A DNA stretch of 53,148 nt. It comes from Pseudozyma flocculosa PF-1 (Eukaryota; Basidiomycota; Ustilaginomycetes; Ustilaginales; Ustilaginaceae). Position numbers and translations under genes: made by a program. The stretch lies in assembly GCF_000417875.1 (NCBI RefSeq), contig NW_006920876.1, positions 899,103-952,250 of the forward strand. The letters run 5' to 3'. Positions 11,080 through 22,450 of this stretch are shown here, in pieces. The notes beneath the pieces were generated by a model that worked only from the letters and a program-made list of their open reading frames with translations, ran no database searches and had not been told where the DNA came from. How positions within the stretch are numbered: position 1 is the stretch's first letter; the number at the start of each line of letters is the position of its first letter.

Positions 11080-12251
11080 GGTGGCGGCGGGCGTGGTGGC
11101 GGATCGAAAAGAGATGCGATCGAGGGGTGAGAGGAAGCGATGCTGCTGTTCTTAAAGGCTTGGGAGGTATGCGCAGTAGCCAGCTGCTAGGTTCCGGAGG
11201 GTCGGGGGGCGATTGAGGGTTTGGCACGTGGTCGGATCGTCGAGATGGATTGGGGTGTGCGGCTGTGGCGAGATGGACCCAACCTGTCGGCGGGGGAATG
11301 GTGGGCCGACGATTAGACGATGGAAGGCGCGTGTTTCGACAGAAGCTCGGTCGAGGCGTGGTTGGTATCGATGGGGTTCGAGAGCCTCGTTTGGAAAGAG
11401 GGAAGCGGCCGAACTTGGAGCCGGAGGAATGGGTGTGGGTGGACCTCGCCAGGGAGAATGCGGTCCCGATTTGGGAGGAGTGCAGAGGGGCCAGCTAGGG
11501 CTAGCGGCGATGGTAATGGCGGTGGTGGTGGGTCGTCGAGGTGGATCCAGCCAGCCAGCGAGATGGTTGGGAGCAAGAAGCGAGGCGAAGTCCAGAGAAG
11601 GCAAAGAAGCCCGGTCTAGCCTGGTTGGCGTACTGTACAGTACCTCGAGCGGCGAGCCAGGCGGCTGAGGGCGTGGGTGCGTGTGGTCTGCACGGAGCTG
11701 CACGCTCGAGAGCGCAGCGTACGTCGTGTGGAGCGCCCGGCTGGCGACTTTTCGGCGTCCTTCGATGCCGGCCTGAGGTTTGGCTGGCGGGCCTTGCTTG
11801 GCTTTTGTTGCCAATTTGCTGCAGAGACCCCCGCGTTTTTGGGCCTGCAGCAGCGATGCGTCGAGATGCCGGGCCGAGACGATGGCGCTCAATCGGTATC
11901 CGCCTGCAGCCTGCCTTCTTGCTTGTCGCTTTCCTTTTCGGCCAGACGGCCTCGACTTTTTCGACCTTGCGAGGATCGCCGTCGTCGGGTGGCAATCTCC
12001 GGGTCTTTCAGAGGGCAGTCTTCGACCAGCTCTTTTTCGATAAGGTCGACGGCGATGGAGGGGGCCGATCGATGCAGCGTGGTGGGCGAGGTGAGGGGCG
12101 CAGATGCAACAACAGGGCTAGCCAAGAGGGGTCAATGGCGCGTGTCCCGCAGTCGTCGTCGTCGTCGTCGTCGTTGTCGCGGGGAGGCGGTAGTGGTCGT
12201 GGTCGTGGTCGGAAGACAACCAGGGCGGCGAAGGGCGCTCCTTGGTTCCCA

Positions 12252-12296
12252 CTCGTCTCGTCTCGTCTCGTCTCGTCTCGTCTCGTCTCGTCTCAT
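12252..12296. repeat. (CTCGT)n pentanucleotide microsatellite
   Basis: Eight perfect CTCGT units run from 12252 to 12291 and are followed by one CTCAT unit. The repeat lies in non-coding DNA about 1.2 kb upstream of the kinase-like start. Confidence 0.9.
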
Positions 12297-13344
12297 CTGC
12301 TGTCCTCACCTTCTTCGACGACGACATACACAAAGGGCGAGGCAGCATCAGAGACAAAGACCTAGAGTAGTGGAGTCAGTTAGCTCGGTAAAACAACCCC
12401 AAGCAAGCACCGCGGGTGAGCGGGCGTACGTAGGCTAGGCCGGTACATATCGTCACCCACGCGCGTTAGGTCGCTGCCAGGCGGCAAGGCAAATCAACGC
12501 GGTCGTGGCCACTTTGGCGAACAGAGCCCTGTTTCTGGCGAGCGAGGGTCGCTTCTCTAGGCCGGCGCAAATTGAGTCATGGGCCAAGCCAGGCCGGGCA
12601 CGGTACGGTTGCGACGACGACAACGAGCGAGCAAAGATCGAGCGGGGCTCTAGAGGAGACAGGCAGGCCTGGGCAAGCAAGCAGCAGTCATCAGATGAAA
12701 ACCCTCGCTCGCCCGCAGCGGGCGAGCGAGGGCGATGGCCGTAGCGCGCGGTGAGTGAGCATCAAACGTTGCCAGCAGGCGGGCAGGTGGACAGGCCGGC
12801 TTGCTGGCAGCGCCTTTCGTGGGTCTCACACCGATCCGACCCGCCTGGCTGGGCCTCTGAGGGCTGCGCCGTTCATCGCCTCGCTCGATCCGATGAGCCA
12901 GCGTACGCGCGTGATGCCGTGTGTGCGTGGCTTGCTCTTGGTCCAAAGCCGTGAGAGAGCCAAGAAGGCCGGCGTCGGTGACGGAACGACCGACCGAGAA
13001 GCGGGGGCGGCGTGTCGAGGCAGAGAGATACGGGGCCAGATCGAGGGTACGCCTTGGGGGATCCAGGCTCCGACCCCTCGACAGTCCGACGCAGCCGAGC
13101 AAATCGTGCCAAGCGCGCAAAGGCCCACAGCCGGCCTGGGCGGTTCCATGCAAGCGCACGCTGCCCATCGGGAACACGTACGTCTGCCTGCCCGCATCGT
13201 CGGGTAACCCGCTCGACCCTGCCGCCCCGATTCAGTCTGAAAAGAGTCAAATTCAACAAGCCCGATTGGGGCTTCCTTCGAGCACAGCCCGCTCCCCGAC
13301 CGGGCGAGGGCAACGGCTCCCCCCGACAGGCATTCAGCCCTTGC

Positions 13345-13470
13345 GTCAAGGCTTCAACAGCTGGCTTCAACAGCTGGCTTTGAGCAGCAAGGCTTCAGCA
13401 GCAAGGCTTTAGCAGCAAGGCTTGAGCAACAAGGCATCAGCAACAAGGCATCAGCAACAAGGCAACAGCC
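13345..13470. repeat. Degenerate 15-bp minisatellite
   Basis: There are about eight imperfect copies of a roughly 15-bp unit close to CAGCAGCAAGGCTTN. The left end carries AACAGCTGGCTTC variants and the right end AACAAGGCATCAG variants, so the copies change gradually along the array. It lies about 0.6 kb beyond the MADS-box stop codon, in non-coding DNA. Confidence 0.85.
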
Positions 13471-14053
13471 AAGACCGAAAGCCATTCTCCGGTCCCTCCA
13501 TCATTCATCATACTCTGCATCCGTCTATCTCCCTCGCCGTGCTCGACACGAACCGGGTCCGATGTTGAAACATCTTCATTGCAAGGTAATGGAAGCAAGA
13601 CCGACCTGGACGACACGGCGACCGGTGTCGCATACGGCGTGCATACGATGGGGCGGTGAACGAGGGGTAAAGACAATCGAGTTACAGAATGAGCATCAAA
13701 TCGGCAAAGGGGATGGGGACATGGGGTCGGGGGGAAAGCCAGAACGACGACAGCGGGGGATCTGGTATAGTATCGCCGTCTGGGCAGGATAGGATAGGAG
13801 AGGGGACGGGGAGATGAGGGGCGAGAGGGCGATAAGGGTCGTGGCGTTGGGGGGGACATACGTTCCATGATACAGGGCGGTAGAGCCACAGGACGAGGGT
13901 GGTAAGCGGCGGGACCGGGTGGACGGAGGTAGGATGAGGGCGAAGAGGGACATGGGGCTAGGACGAGGACGAGGACGAGGACGAGGGCAAGGGTGAGGAC
14001 AAGGGCGAGGCGACGCCGAGGCAACGGCGGCACGAGACATGGCAGCCGCTGCT

Positions 14054-16310
14054 TCACCACCGCTGCTCTTGCGCAGCGACCTCCTGTGGCGGCAGCATGT
14101 GCGGGTAGGTCTGTTGCTGCTGCTGCTGCTCGTGCTGCCGGTGAGTTGCATACGCCGAGTGATGCTGCTGCTGGTGCGGCTGCTGTGCGGCAAGGTTGTA
14201 CCCGTAGCCTCCGCCGCCGCCGCCGCCGTTGCGATCAGTCGCCGGCAAGGTCGCTGCCGTCGACGCCGGCGACATGCCAAACAGCGGCTGCGTCGAATTG
14301 TGCGGGCTCATGCCTCCGTTCCAGGCCATCGCGCCGTCTCCGGCGCTCATGCCACCGATGCTGCCGGTGCTGTGCTGGTGCTGGTGATGGACGTGGTGCT
14401 GCTGGTGATGCTGCTGCTGCTGCTGCTGCTGCTGCGGTGGTGCGCCGAACGGATGCGGATCGCCGCTGCCTCCGCCACTGCCGTGCGATGCGAGGTAGGC
14501 GAGCGGGTTGTAGGCGGCGTAGCTGGGGTCCAGCTGGCCGTAGACGTGATGCTGGTGCTGCTGCTGATGCTGCTGCTGCATCATTTGCAGCTGATCGCCC
14601 CGCATACTGGGGCTGATGAGAGCGTCGGCGGTCGAGGGCGTGTGCTCGAGCACCCCCGCCAGCTGGGGCCCGCCGCTCGAGCTCGACATCGACGTGCTGG
14701 TGTTGGACTCCATGGCGCTCGAGCCCGTCGACTTNNNNNNNNNNNNNNNNNNNNNNNNNNNNNNNNNNNNNNNNNNNNNNNNNNNNNNNNNNNNNNNNNN
14801 NNNNNNNNNNNNNNNNNNNNNNNNNNNNNNNNNNNNNNNNNNNNNNNNNNNNNNNNNNNNNNNNNNNNNNNNNNNNNNNNNNNNNNNNNNNNNNNNNNNN
14901 NNNNNNNNNNNNNNNNNNNNNNNNNNNNNNNNNNNNNNNNNNNNNNNNNNNNNNNNNNNNNNNNNNNNNNNNNNNNNNNNNNNNNNNNNNNNNNNNNNNN
15001 NNNNNNNNNNNNNNNNNNNNNNNNNNNNNNNNNNNNNNNNNNNNNNNNNNNNNNNNNNNNNNNNNNNNNNNNNNNNNNNNNNNNNNNNNNNNNNNNNNNN
15101 NNNNNNNNNNNNNNNNNNNNNNNNNNNNNNNNNNNNNNNNNNNNNNNNNNNNNNNNNNNNNNNNNNNNNNNNNNNNNNNNNNNNNNNNNNNNNNNNNNNN
15201 NNNNNNNNNNNNNNNNNNNNNNNNNNNNNNNNNNNNNNNNNNNNGGCCGACCGCGGATGCGCTTGCCGGCGTTGCCAAGCGAATCATCGCCATCGCCAGC
15301 CGCACCGCCCTGCTGCGAGGTCGTCGACGCCTTGGACGTCGAGTTGTTGCGCGGGCGCTTCTTAAAGCCCGTGTTCGGCCCAGTCATGATCTCGCCCGCC
15401 TTGGCCGGCCGCATCCGCCCCTTGGCCGACGCTCCGCCGCTCGATCCGGGCCGCGAGTGGTCGTCCTGGCTGCCGCCATTGCCATCCTCGCCCCCCTCGT
15501 CGCCGGGAGACCTGCCACCGTCACTGCCGTCGCCCGAGCCGCCCACGGGGTCGGGAGCGTTGAGGCAGGCCTGGATCAGGTTGCGACCCTCGGCCTGCGT
15601 GACGAGCGCCTGCAGCTTGGGCGTGGTGAAGGTGTAGACGAGGCCCGTCTGCGAGACGACGAGCAGCAGCACCTGCGTCCCCGTCAGCGTCGCCAGCTCG
15701 TATGCCTGGTCGATGCGGATGTGGTGTGAGGACACACGAGGCGGTTAGCTTTGGAAGTCGTAAGGTTGAGCCCGCAGTGGGACGAGGCTGGCAGGCCGCG
15801 ACTCACCTTCTTCATGATGCCGGCCTTGCGCTTGCTAAAGGTGATGTGGCGCCTCGCATCGTCCTCGATGAACTCGATCTTGATCTTCCTGCGCCCCGTC
15901 TTTGCGTCCTTTTCGCCTTTGGCCTCGGTCTTTCCCTTCTTTCCCTTGCCCCCGCCCTTGCTGCTGCTGCTGTCGCCGCTGCCTCCAGCCTTTCCCTTGG
16001 CGCCCTTGAGCTTCGACGAGCCGTCGTCCGACGAGCCCTCGTCGTCGTCGTCTGGCCCCGCGGCGTCGTTGTCGCCCTCCTCGTCATCGTCGTAGTCGGC
16101 GCCAGCGTAGCCTGCGGCCGCCGTGGCGCCGAAGCCGGCTGCAAGGTCGAAGCCGGCGAGGCCGCTCGACGCCGGCGTGCTGGCCAGCTGGACGGATCCG
16201 TAGGGGACGTCGTAGATGGGTGCGTTGCGGGGCGAGTCGCTTCGGACCACGCCCATGACCCCCATGGTGGGGTTGTGAAGCGTCGATGGCGAGGCCGAGA
16301 CCGTTGCCAT
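14054..16310 (-). CDS. MCM1: SRF-type MADS-box transcription factor (Mcm1-like), interrupted by assembly gap
   Basis: This is a DNA-binding regulator of the SRF/Mcm1 class, which in fungi controls cell-cycle and mating-type genes. Exon 1 is 15807-16310 (168 codons): an acidic, Ser/Lys-rich N-terminus followed by the first half of the MADS box (GRRKIKIEFIEDDARRHITF, residues 139-158, ending at IMKK). A 101-nt intron (15706-15806) splits the box, and the second half, AYELATLTGTQVLLLV, resumes at 15705. A Ser/Gly/Asp-rich stretch reaches the N-run at 14735-15244. Beyond it a Gln/His-rich tail runs to the TGA at 14054-14056 and is typical of this class. The frame on the two sides of the gap differs by one, so the gap is mis-sized or hides an intron. 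The central part is therefore unknown. The family is sure; one-to-one orthology with Mcm1 is inferred. Confidence 0.88.
14735..15244. other. Assembly gap (510 N)
   Basis: A run of 510 undetermined bases lies inside the MADS-box gene. The flanking sequence on the right is Gly/Ser-coding, and the left flank is the Ser- and Gln-rich tail. Low complexity is a likely cause of the break. Confidence 0.99.
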
Positions 16311-17384
16311 GTCCGCCTTTGGTGAAAGGTGCCAGGCTCACCTACGAGACAGGCTGAGGGGAGAGGATGGTCTGCGCGGGCGGGCCGGCTGCAGAGACAT
16401 TTGAATGTGCGAAAGAAGGCGGCTCGCAATGGTCAGCGACAGAGGTCAAGGGGAAACAGCCGCTCGGACAGCAGTGGCGACCGCTCAATCGACTGCTAGT
16501 GCGCGGGTGAGCCGACTCACCTCGTGGGAAGGTGTGTACGTGGTGACGCCGGTGTCGTCGAGCGCCTTGCCGCCGCGGCCGTGCTAGTCGAACAGTGAAG
16601 GCGGGTCGCGAATCGACGGTAGGGTGGAAGCGGCGACGAAGGACGTGCGCAGCCGGCGTCGAGAGTCAAGTGCGACGAGACGCGATGCGTAAGAGCAGGA
16701 ACCAGGAGGCCTACGGTCTCGATTGACCCTGAAGATCGGACCTCAGGGAGGGCGCAGGAACAGGATGAGGTGGTGGTCTCGGACCAAGGCGCGGGTTCTA
16801 TGTGCTCGTCGGGCCGAGGCAGTCGGCAGTATGGTGCAAATCTATGTCGATGCTGATCGTCCAAGATCAGGTGAGATAAGATGAGAACAGCTGAGGATGC
16901 AGCCTCGGGAAAAGGGCAACCGCAGACGAAGGGATCGCGACGGCCGGCAGAGGCTCCTGGGCGGCAGCGGCGGGTCGCAAGGTTCAAGCCAGGTCGGTCG
17001 TCGTGGTGCGATGGAGGCGGTATGACCGGTGGTCTGGTGGTCTGCAGATGATTTCGAGAGTCGAGGAAAGAACAAGCGACCAAGACGGAAGAGGAAAGGG
17101 CGTCGGCAGATCCGAAAGACGAGGCGACCGAGAGAATGGAGCGGGTATCGATGGACGCAGGAGGTGGAGGACCGACTGATTCGAGCAGGTGGACGGCGAA
17201 CGGAGGGTTGGAGGCAGATGGGTGATGGTGTTGCAGAAGAGAGTACAGAAAGGTCCAGCGAGGCGGAGCGAGGCAGAGAGGGGGGGCAACAGAGAGAGGA
17301 GCCAGAGGGTAGAGAGAGACAGGCAGGACCAAGGTGCGAGGCAGGCAGGCAGAGCAGGCCCTCAGGGTCGGATGTTGCCGCCAG

Positions 17385-17434
<50 letters not shown>

Positions 17435-20322
17435 CCGGCCAGCTCGCCTGCCAACGATACCCCACCTCAACCACCACCGCCGCCGCTGCTGGACCGGTCA
17501 CCCGGTTGCCTTGCCACAGCAAGGCGTGTGCGACCGCCGGCTTTGCATCTGTTGGAGCTTGTTCACACATACGTCCATCTGGACCTTGGACAGCTCAGCT
17601 CGATGGACGGTACGGGCCGGCAGGTTGGAAAACAGCAGCGAGCAGGGCTGGCCGAGGGGCAAGACCCGGCCCACGAGCCTGCTGCTGCCCGGCCTGCTGG
17701 CCTGGCCTGGCCTGGCCTGGCCTGCCACCCTGCGGGTCGCTCCTCTGGCATAACCGAGCTTGGCAGCCAGGCCGGGCGGGTCCTGTCAGTCGGCCAGCAG
17801 GCAGGCGCTCCCCACCGCCGACCAGCGAGCAGGGAGCAGCAGCACCACGGCAAGCACTACCGCCACCACCAAACACCACCCACCACCAACGTCAGCATCA
17901 GCCGAGGTAGCCGCCGGACGAATGGGCGGAGCTGGTCACCGCTCGTCCTTGCTTTGACGCTGTCCGACCGGCCAGCCGGCCTTTGTCTCTGGCACCGGAG
18001 CAGACGCAGCCAGGCCAGACGCTCGTCGCCTCTCGAGAAAAAGAGACGCACGCACGCCTCATCCCGAATGCCCCTACCTCGGCCCTCGGACCTCGATCCC
18101 GAGGCCCTGCGCCTGCCCTGCGCCTGCCCTTCCGTGGCCAGCGCCCCTCGGAGGCATGTCGGCCTTCCATAACTTGCCTGCCCGCTCCTTTGTCCTGCCT
18201 GCCTGTGCGCCTGATCGTCGATGCGGTTGCAGAGGGATGCACGCAGCATGCGCCCTCGCCGCCGAGCACGTCCTTGCCAGCATCTTTGGCCCGCCGGGGG
18301 GACCTTGCTTGCTGCGCAGCGGCGGGCGAAGAGGGGTTGGACGTGGCCTGCGCAGGCCTCTGCTGGCTGCGTGTTGGATGTGCGTCGCCGAGCCTGGCAG
18401 GAGGCAGGTCGGGGCCAGGCCAGGCCAGGCCAAGCCACCGTACCTCTCTGCCTAGCCTGCGGGGTCGGTCGCGCGCGTGCGGAGAACCCGAAAAACACAA
18501 CAGACATGCGGGCGAGCAACCTGGGCCCGCGCGCAGGCGAGAGGCGCCAGGGGCGACACTACTCACGCGCAGCGGCAAGCCCCGCCTGCCTGCCCAAAGG
18601 CCGCTTCAGACGACCCGTCCGAGAGCCAGCCTCGTCCCGCTGCTTGAACTCGAGGCCCTTCTGCAAAGGCCCGGCCGCTGGCAGCAGCGGCGAGGTGAGG
18701 ATGCATGCTCAGAGCAGGCGGTCGCCACCGCGGGGTGGTGGAAAGCAGCCGCCGCTGGTGCGCAGCTCGAGGAAAGCTGGCGGGCGAGCTGCTCGGATGG
18801 CACGCCAACAGGCTGAAAAGAGTTGCCTCATCGGACGGGCCAGAACCGGCATGACGACGAGGAGCGATCGTAGGAGACGGTCGGCTCTTGTCCCATCGCG
18901 GCGGCAGCGACGGCAGTGACAGGACGCGATACGTAGCGTCCATGAAGGTACAATAGGGCTGATCGATTGAGCTTCTCTGTCGAGCGAGCAGCTGCTTTGT
19001 CGATACGAAGGCCAGCAACGGGCTCGGCCCGGCTGGCGGTTTCGACAATGAGCAGCAGGATCAGGCCTGGATCGGGGTCGAGGTCCGAGCCGTTGCGTTC
19101 ATGCCAGACCAGGCCATCGCACGGCCCACGCCACGCCACTGTACGCGAATCGCTCGCATCGCGTCGACGTCCGCACCGGTCCGATCCGATCTGATCCGTC
19201 GCCCTCGATCCCGGTCGCCGACTGGATGGGGAAGGCGCCCCTCACCGTCGTCGCCGACATAGGGGCGAGCTAGCAGCGCGGATAGGGGTCGAGGAAGGCC
19301 TTGGGTCTGTCGCAGCCAGGCTAGGCCGGGACGGGATGGGTGCTGGGTGGTTGTGGTCGCGTACATCATCGGCTGGTGGTGGAGCAGAGGCAGGAGAGGG
19401 GGGAAGGGTCCAGGCCAGCCTGCGAAGCGAATTGGCGCGTGCAGCGCGTCGCCCCAGCAGGCAGGGCCAGGCGGGCAGGCGGGCAGGCGGGCAGGCTCGG
19501 CGGGCCAGACGGGCTCGAGGAAAAAGAGAGGAAAAATCGAAGCGAAAATCCATCGGGGAGCCTCCAACACGTGCCCTCGCCATCCCCCAACCCGGACTGC
19601 CTTGCCTTGCCCTCTGGCCTGCAGCTCTATGCTGGCCTGGGTTTGAAATTTGTGGTCCGCCGTCGAAGGGGCAGCTCGGGTGGGCAGCAGCTGGGCTACA
19701 ACCCGATCTAAGCAGTCGGGAAGGTTGCTCCTCTAGCCTCCGTTGCGGCCCTCCGACCCGCTCCTGCCTCTCTGGCAGCCCGGAATCTCGACGGCCGTCC
19801 TCCCGAGACAAAGCTTCGGACAGGACGCGAGGCGACGTGCGAAGTGCAACGTGCGACGAACGTGTCGCTCTGCCTCAAGGACTCCTCCCTTCTGTGCCTC
19901 GGCGCGCACAAGCCATCGAAGCTGAGCATAGCGACCGTCGCCATCGACGACGAGCACCCGGAGCCCGGCCGCGCCGCCCAGCCAGCGCCCGTCGAGCCGT
20001 CCAAGGTGGGTGCCCGGTCCAACGCCATTGCATTGCGGCATGCCCACCGCACTTCCAGCACGGCGCTCGACCGAAAAGCGCGTGTTCTCGATCGCCGAGC
20101 CCCCTCCTCCGCCCTAGCAGATCAGATCAGGCCGACGAGCGGACATGCATGACCCACGCCGACGAGACGGCTCCGATTCAGTCTGATACAAAACGAACAT
20201 ACATTGGACAAGCGTCGCGGAGCTCGAAGGGTACCGAAAACCGCAGAGCGAGGGGAGAGATCCTTGCGCCAAAGTCACCGGCAGACACCCGATCGAGCGT
20301 CGAGGGTGCAGCGGGGGACGAG
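16311..20322. other. 4 kb gene-poor region upstream of the MADS-box gene
   Basis: No credible protein gene is visible across about 4 kb. The open frames are short, overlapping and low-complexity (Arg, Pro, Ser, Gly). Splice-like GTGAGC and CTCAC strings occur near 16340 and 16510 on the minus strand, so a 5' UTR intron of the MADS-box gene is possible. The region contains a (CTG)16 run and several CCTGG/GGCCAG-rich stretches (17690-17740, 18410-18430). The MADS-box promoter should lie at its left end and the 3' UTR of the orphan gene at its right end. Confidence 0.45.
17386..17433. repeat. (CTG)16 trinucleotide repeat
   Basis: Sixteen uninterrupted CTG units, equivalent to CAG on the minus strand, lie about 1.1 kb upstream of the MADS-box start codon. 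Open frames through it read as poly-Leu, poly-Ala, poly-Ser or poly-Cys depending on frame, with no flanking conserved sequence, so I treat it as non-coding. Confidence 0.92.
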
Positions 20323-20976
20323 CTAGCGGGCAGGGAGCAGGTCGGCGAGGCGGCGCAGCACGCTGTCGCGCAGTTCATCGCTGCGGCCGCCATCGAGTGC
20401 CGCGGCAAACATCATCAGCGGAGCGATGCAATACCATCGGATGGACCTGTCGGCGAGCCTGACCAAGACGTTGCCCACGCCTATGATGAGCAGGGCCTTT
20501 TTCATCTCAAAGTCGTCAAGGTTCTTGAAGAAGCCCTCGATAGCCTGGTACAGCGTTTCACCCTCGTTCTCATCGATAGTGCTGCTGCCGTCGCTCACTT
20601 GGCGTCCAGCCTGGCCACCGCCCGGGCCGCGACGTTCCCACAGGTCGAGGCAGGCATTGACGGCGGTCACAAAGATGGCGATCTTGCCATCGAGGTCGTC
20701 CACGCTGCCTTCGAGGACGTCGTCCGAGCTATTGTTGAGGCGATCGAGGACGCGGTCTTGGCCGCCTGCGAGAGTGCCATCGGGAGCATCCTCGCGGCCC
20801 TGGTCGGGGCTGCCATTCGGGCTGCGAGCCACGCCCTCCTCTTGATCCTCGTCGACGCTTTCGGCGAGATGGCCGGCCATGCTGTCCTCCATGCTAAAGA
20901 AGGCGCTGTCGTTGTGACCACCAGGCCTGCTGAGACTGGTTTCGGCCCCTCCAGGATCGGCGGACTGCGTATCCAT
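20323..20976 (-). CDS. Hypothetical acidic protein (orphan)
   Basis: An open frame of 217 residues with no family that I recognise. The first 100 residues are acidic and Gly/Ser-rich. The middle segment (DGKIAIFVTAVNACLDLW) and the last 70 residues (FFKNLDDFEMKKALLIIGVG, then IRWYCIAPLMMFAAALDG) look like real amphipathic or hydrophobic helices, unlike the surrounding shadow frames. The start is the ATG at 20974-20976; an upstream exon cannot be excluded. It stands between two gene-poor stretches, next to another orphan on the same strand. Coding status rests on composition only. Confidence 0.5.
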   Translation of the reverse strand: MDTQSADPGGAETSLSRPGGHNDSAFFSMEDSMAGHLAESVDEDQEEGVARSPNGSPDQGREDAPDGTLAGGQDRVLDRLNNSSDDVLEGSVDDLDGKIAIFVTAVNACLDLWERRGPGGGQAGRQVSDGSSTIDENEGETLYQAIEGFFKNLDDFEMKKALLIIGVGNVLVRLADRSIRWYCIAPLMMFAAALDGGRSDELRDSVLRRLADLLPAR

Positions 20977-22450
20977 CTCGGCTGCGGATGACGGAGACTG
21001 GAAGAGCTAGGTCGGGAAAAGTCGAAGCCGTCGACGAGGTGACCCCAGCGGAAGGTGCGGCTTGCCTGTGGGAGGTGGCGGACCCGCCGACGAGCGGTGT
21101 GCAAAGCCTGGACGTGGAGCCAGACTTGAGGGCCCAAGTCACTAGAAGGCGTTGTTGGGCACTCGCAATGACGGCGATGCTTGGTCCGATCTTTCAGCCG
21201 GACTTGCGCTTGTGGAAGGCGGGCAGGGATGCAGGGATCCCGGTTCGGTGGTCAAGGAAGTCGGACTGTATGCGCGAGCTTGCGATAGGCCGGGAAGGCG
21301 GGCCGCCTCTGTCGATGATCTGGCTTGAATGCCACGCTGACGAGCGGCCAAGGGGTCGCCGGGCGCTTGTGCGAGACTACGAGGCGCACCGAGTGGAGAG
21401 GAGGCGACAGCGGCGGCGTCTGTGATGCGCTTGCGATTGACGATGCTTGGCAGGATGGGGGGGAGACGAGCAAAGCCACAGCGACAGCGACAGGGGCGGC
21501 GAGTGGCGGGACCGGAGCTGGCTCAACGTGGAAGGACACAGAGAGAGGAGAGGTATCGAGGGCACGAGGCGAAGTGGAAGCCGGAGTAGCTGGAGTACCG
21601 CCGGGGATGGCCGGGATCGTCTAGCGTGGCGACACTGACGACGGCGACGTCTTCAGAGGCGAGAAGCCGCCCACACGAGAAGGAGGTTTGAGCGTTCTGA
21701 CGCCAAGGATTGAGGATGCAAGAGCGGGGGCTTGATGGCAGAGGGGGGTTGCACTCTGATGGTATGGGTTCAAGTGTGGACGGTGGCAGTGGTCGTGGCG
21801 GGAAGGGAGAGGTTGCGAGCGCAGCAGGGTCAGACCTGCGTGGCGTCGCTTGCCCGCGCCTCGCTCGCCTGCTCGGTGGCCCCTCGATTTTCCCACCTGC
21901 CGCTGCCCTACCGGAGCCACTCCTGGCTTGCCGGGCGAGCTTGCCCTGCATACGCACCACGATCTACGCTCGCTCAGCCGTGCACCGTCGACCAACTCGA
22001 CCTCGCTGCGACCGAGTGGAAGGACGCGCGGCCTAGCAGCAAGCGGCGGCGGCATGCTGGGCCGGTGCCGCCTAATGGAGGCCAGGCGCTCGAGCCTAGA
22101 CGCCGATGCTCTTGCATTCGGTAGCGCACGCTCGTAGCCCATTGCCGCACGCCGAGACTGTTTCGCTTGCCGAAAAAGTGACTTGCTCGCCGCGCAGATC
22201 TTCCACAGCGTCGATTGGACTGCTCAGTTCACCGACAAGAGAATCGAGGTCACGGCTGAGAGCGATGCGACTGTTTTGTTGTAGAGACAGAAATGGGTTG
22301 GACTGCAAGGACCAAGCTAGACGGGACCGGGATGGCAAAAAGCAAGAGACAGGGCAAAGGGCCGGCGAATGCGACCTTGGCACGGGAGCCAGCTTCGGTG
22401 CTCTGCACCAGGGCGCTGCACATCGCGTCGACGGGCCTGGTGTGCGGACG
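20977..22450. other. Intergenic region between two orphan genes
   Basis: About 1.5 kb without a credible gene. It should hold the promoter of the orphan on its left and the 3' UTR of the secreted protein on its right. The open frames are short, overlapping and Arg/Ser-rich. Confidence 0.45.

Larger units (their letters stand above)
11080..14053. other. Gene-poor region upstream of the kinase-like gene
   Basis: This stretch of about 3 kb lies between the kinase-like start and the MADS-box 3' end. It holds two tandem repeats, listed separately. The open frames on both strands overlap, lack recognisable domains and have compositions that mirror each other, so I call none. It presumably contains the kinase promoter and 5' UTR at the left and the MADS-box 3' UTR at the right. 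Confidence 0.5.

Noticed and set aside
13345..13470. Possible CRISPR-like array
   Set aside because: Repeats are 15 bp, degenerate and contiguous, with no unique spacers. It is a minisatellite in a eukaryotic genome.
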